From: an uncultured Lachnospiraceae bacterium
GTDB taxonomy: Bacteria; Bacillota; Clostridia; Lachnospirales; Lachnospiraceae
Reading direction: 5' to 3'
Length of the DNA stretch: 16,514 nt
NCBI GenBank assembly: GCA_902463835.1
Contig: CABQGZ010000018.1
Location: 1 to 16,514, forward strand
In this document: positions 16,142 to 16,514 of the stretch, in pieces
Position numbering within the stretch: position 1 is the stretch's first letter
Layout of the letters: every line of letters starts with the position of its first letter
Position numbers and translations under genes: made by a program
Notes under the pieces: generated by a model
Seen by the model: only the letters and a program-made list of their open reading frames with translations
Database searches by the model: none
Told to the model about the DNA's origin: nothing

Positions 16142-16514
16142 TTCAGAGAACACAGAAAGGCATGTGGAAGCGCACCTTTGGTCTGTTTACCAATATTCGG
16201 ATCCCGGTGTACCTTTATCTTCTGCAGGTGATTCTGGGGGTGATAAGTGCCAAGGTGTCGCTGCTCTATATCCCCTATGAAGCGGAGATGAAGCTGGGGA
16301 ATCTTGAGGAGATGAGCGTCGTCTGGGGATATGTGGGCTTTTTGCTGCTGGCGGCGGTGATGGGAATTGTTTCCCGTGTGCCATCGTTTTACGCCAGTGC
16401 CATTGTGGCGCGGAATCTGCAGAACAAGCTGATCAGCCGTTCCGTGCATCTGCCCATGAAGTCCTTTGAGAAAAATGCGTCGCAGATTGTGTCCTGGATT
16501 ACACAGGACTGCAG
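16138..16514 (+). CDS. Second ABC transporter half, 5' part only (membrane domain)
   Basis: An open frame starts at ATG 16138, overlapping the previous stop by four bases (ATGA), and runs off the window end after 125 codons. The start MIQRTQKGMWKRTFGLFTNI leads into a hydrophobic helix (YLYLLQVILGVISAKVSLLY) and a second one (VWGYVGFLLLAAVMGIVS). It then reaches NLQNKLISRSVHLPMKSFEK, a segment typical of type-1 exporter membrane domains. A similar segment (NMRNVVLNKVLHLPLSWFKD) is present in the upstream half-transporter, so the two are paralogous and probably form a heterodimer. AAGGTG upstream serves as ribosome site. The ATPase domain lies beyond the window. Confidence 0.85.
   Translation, partial: MIQRTQKGMWKRTFGLFTNIRIPVYLYLLQVILGVISAKVSLLYIPYEAEMKLGNLEEMSVVWGYVGFLLLAAVMGIVSRVPSFYASAIVARNLQNKLISRSVHLPMKSFEKNASQIVSWITQDC

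Overview
The window looks like a chromosomal stretch from a Gram-positive, gut-type Clostridia, most likely a Lachnospiraceae member. This is an inference from four things: AGGAGG-type ribosome sites, lipoprotein solute-binding proteins of the LplA type, low-GC extended -10 promoters next to moderately GC-rich genes, and a LytTR two-component system beside paired ABC half-transporters. All recognisable genes lie on the + strand, and they form three transcription blocks.

Block A (1-10889) looks like a surface glycan capture, import and degradation operon. It opens with the last nine codons of a permease with an LplC/YtcP-like C-terminus. Next come an LplA-type solute-binding lipoprotein, a lipoprotein that joins a DUF4214-like segment to a probable right-handed beta-helix, and a secreted membrane-anchored protein of about 1,500 residues built from eight tandem beta-rich modules of about 174 residues. 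The last gene is a cytosolic GH38 alpha-mannosidase with no signal peptide. Gaps between these genes are 14-59 bases and no terminator is seen between them. The simplest reading is that the surface proteins bind mannose-containing glycan, the ABC importer takes up the fragments, and GH38 removes alpha-mannose inside the cell. The substrate and the functions of the beta-helix and eight-module proteins are inferred, not shown.

Block B (10906-14344) starts at a strong extended -10 promoter with a LacI/CcpA-like palindrome over the predicted start site. It encodes an aldo/keto reductase with a C-terminal two-cluster ferredoxin domain, a polytopic GHKL sensor kinase, and a LytTR response regulator. 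It ends at a short Rho-independent terminator.

Block C (14329 to the window end) encodes an ABC exporter half and the start of a second, overlapping half. Its promoter has a consensus -10 and a poor -35 that lies inside the terminator hairpin of block B. Just upstream sit two perfect copies of a 10-bp sequence spaced exactly 21 bp apart, the geometry expected for LytTR-family binding sites. This suggests that the response regulator of block B switches on the transporter of block C.

The most novel parts are the eight-module surface protein with its beta-helix partner, and the compact repeat-terminator-promoter junction at 14290-14357.
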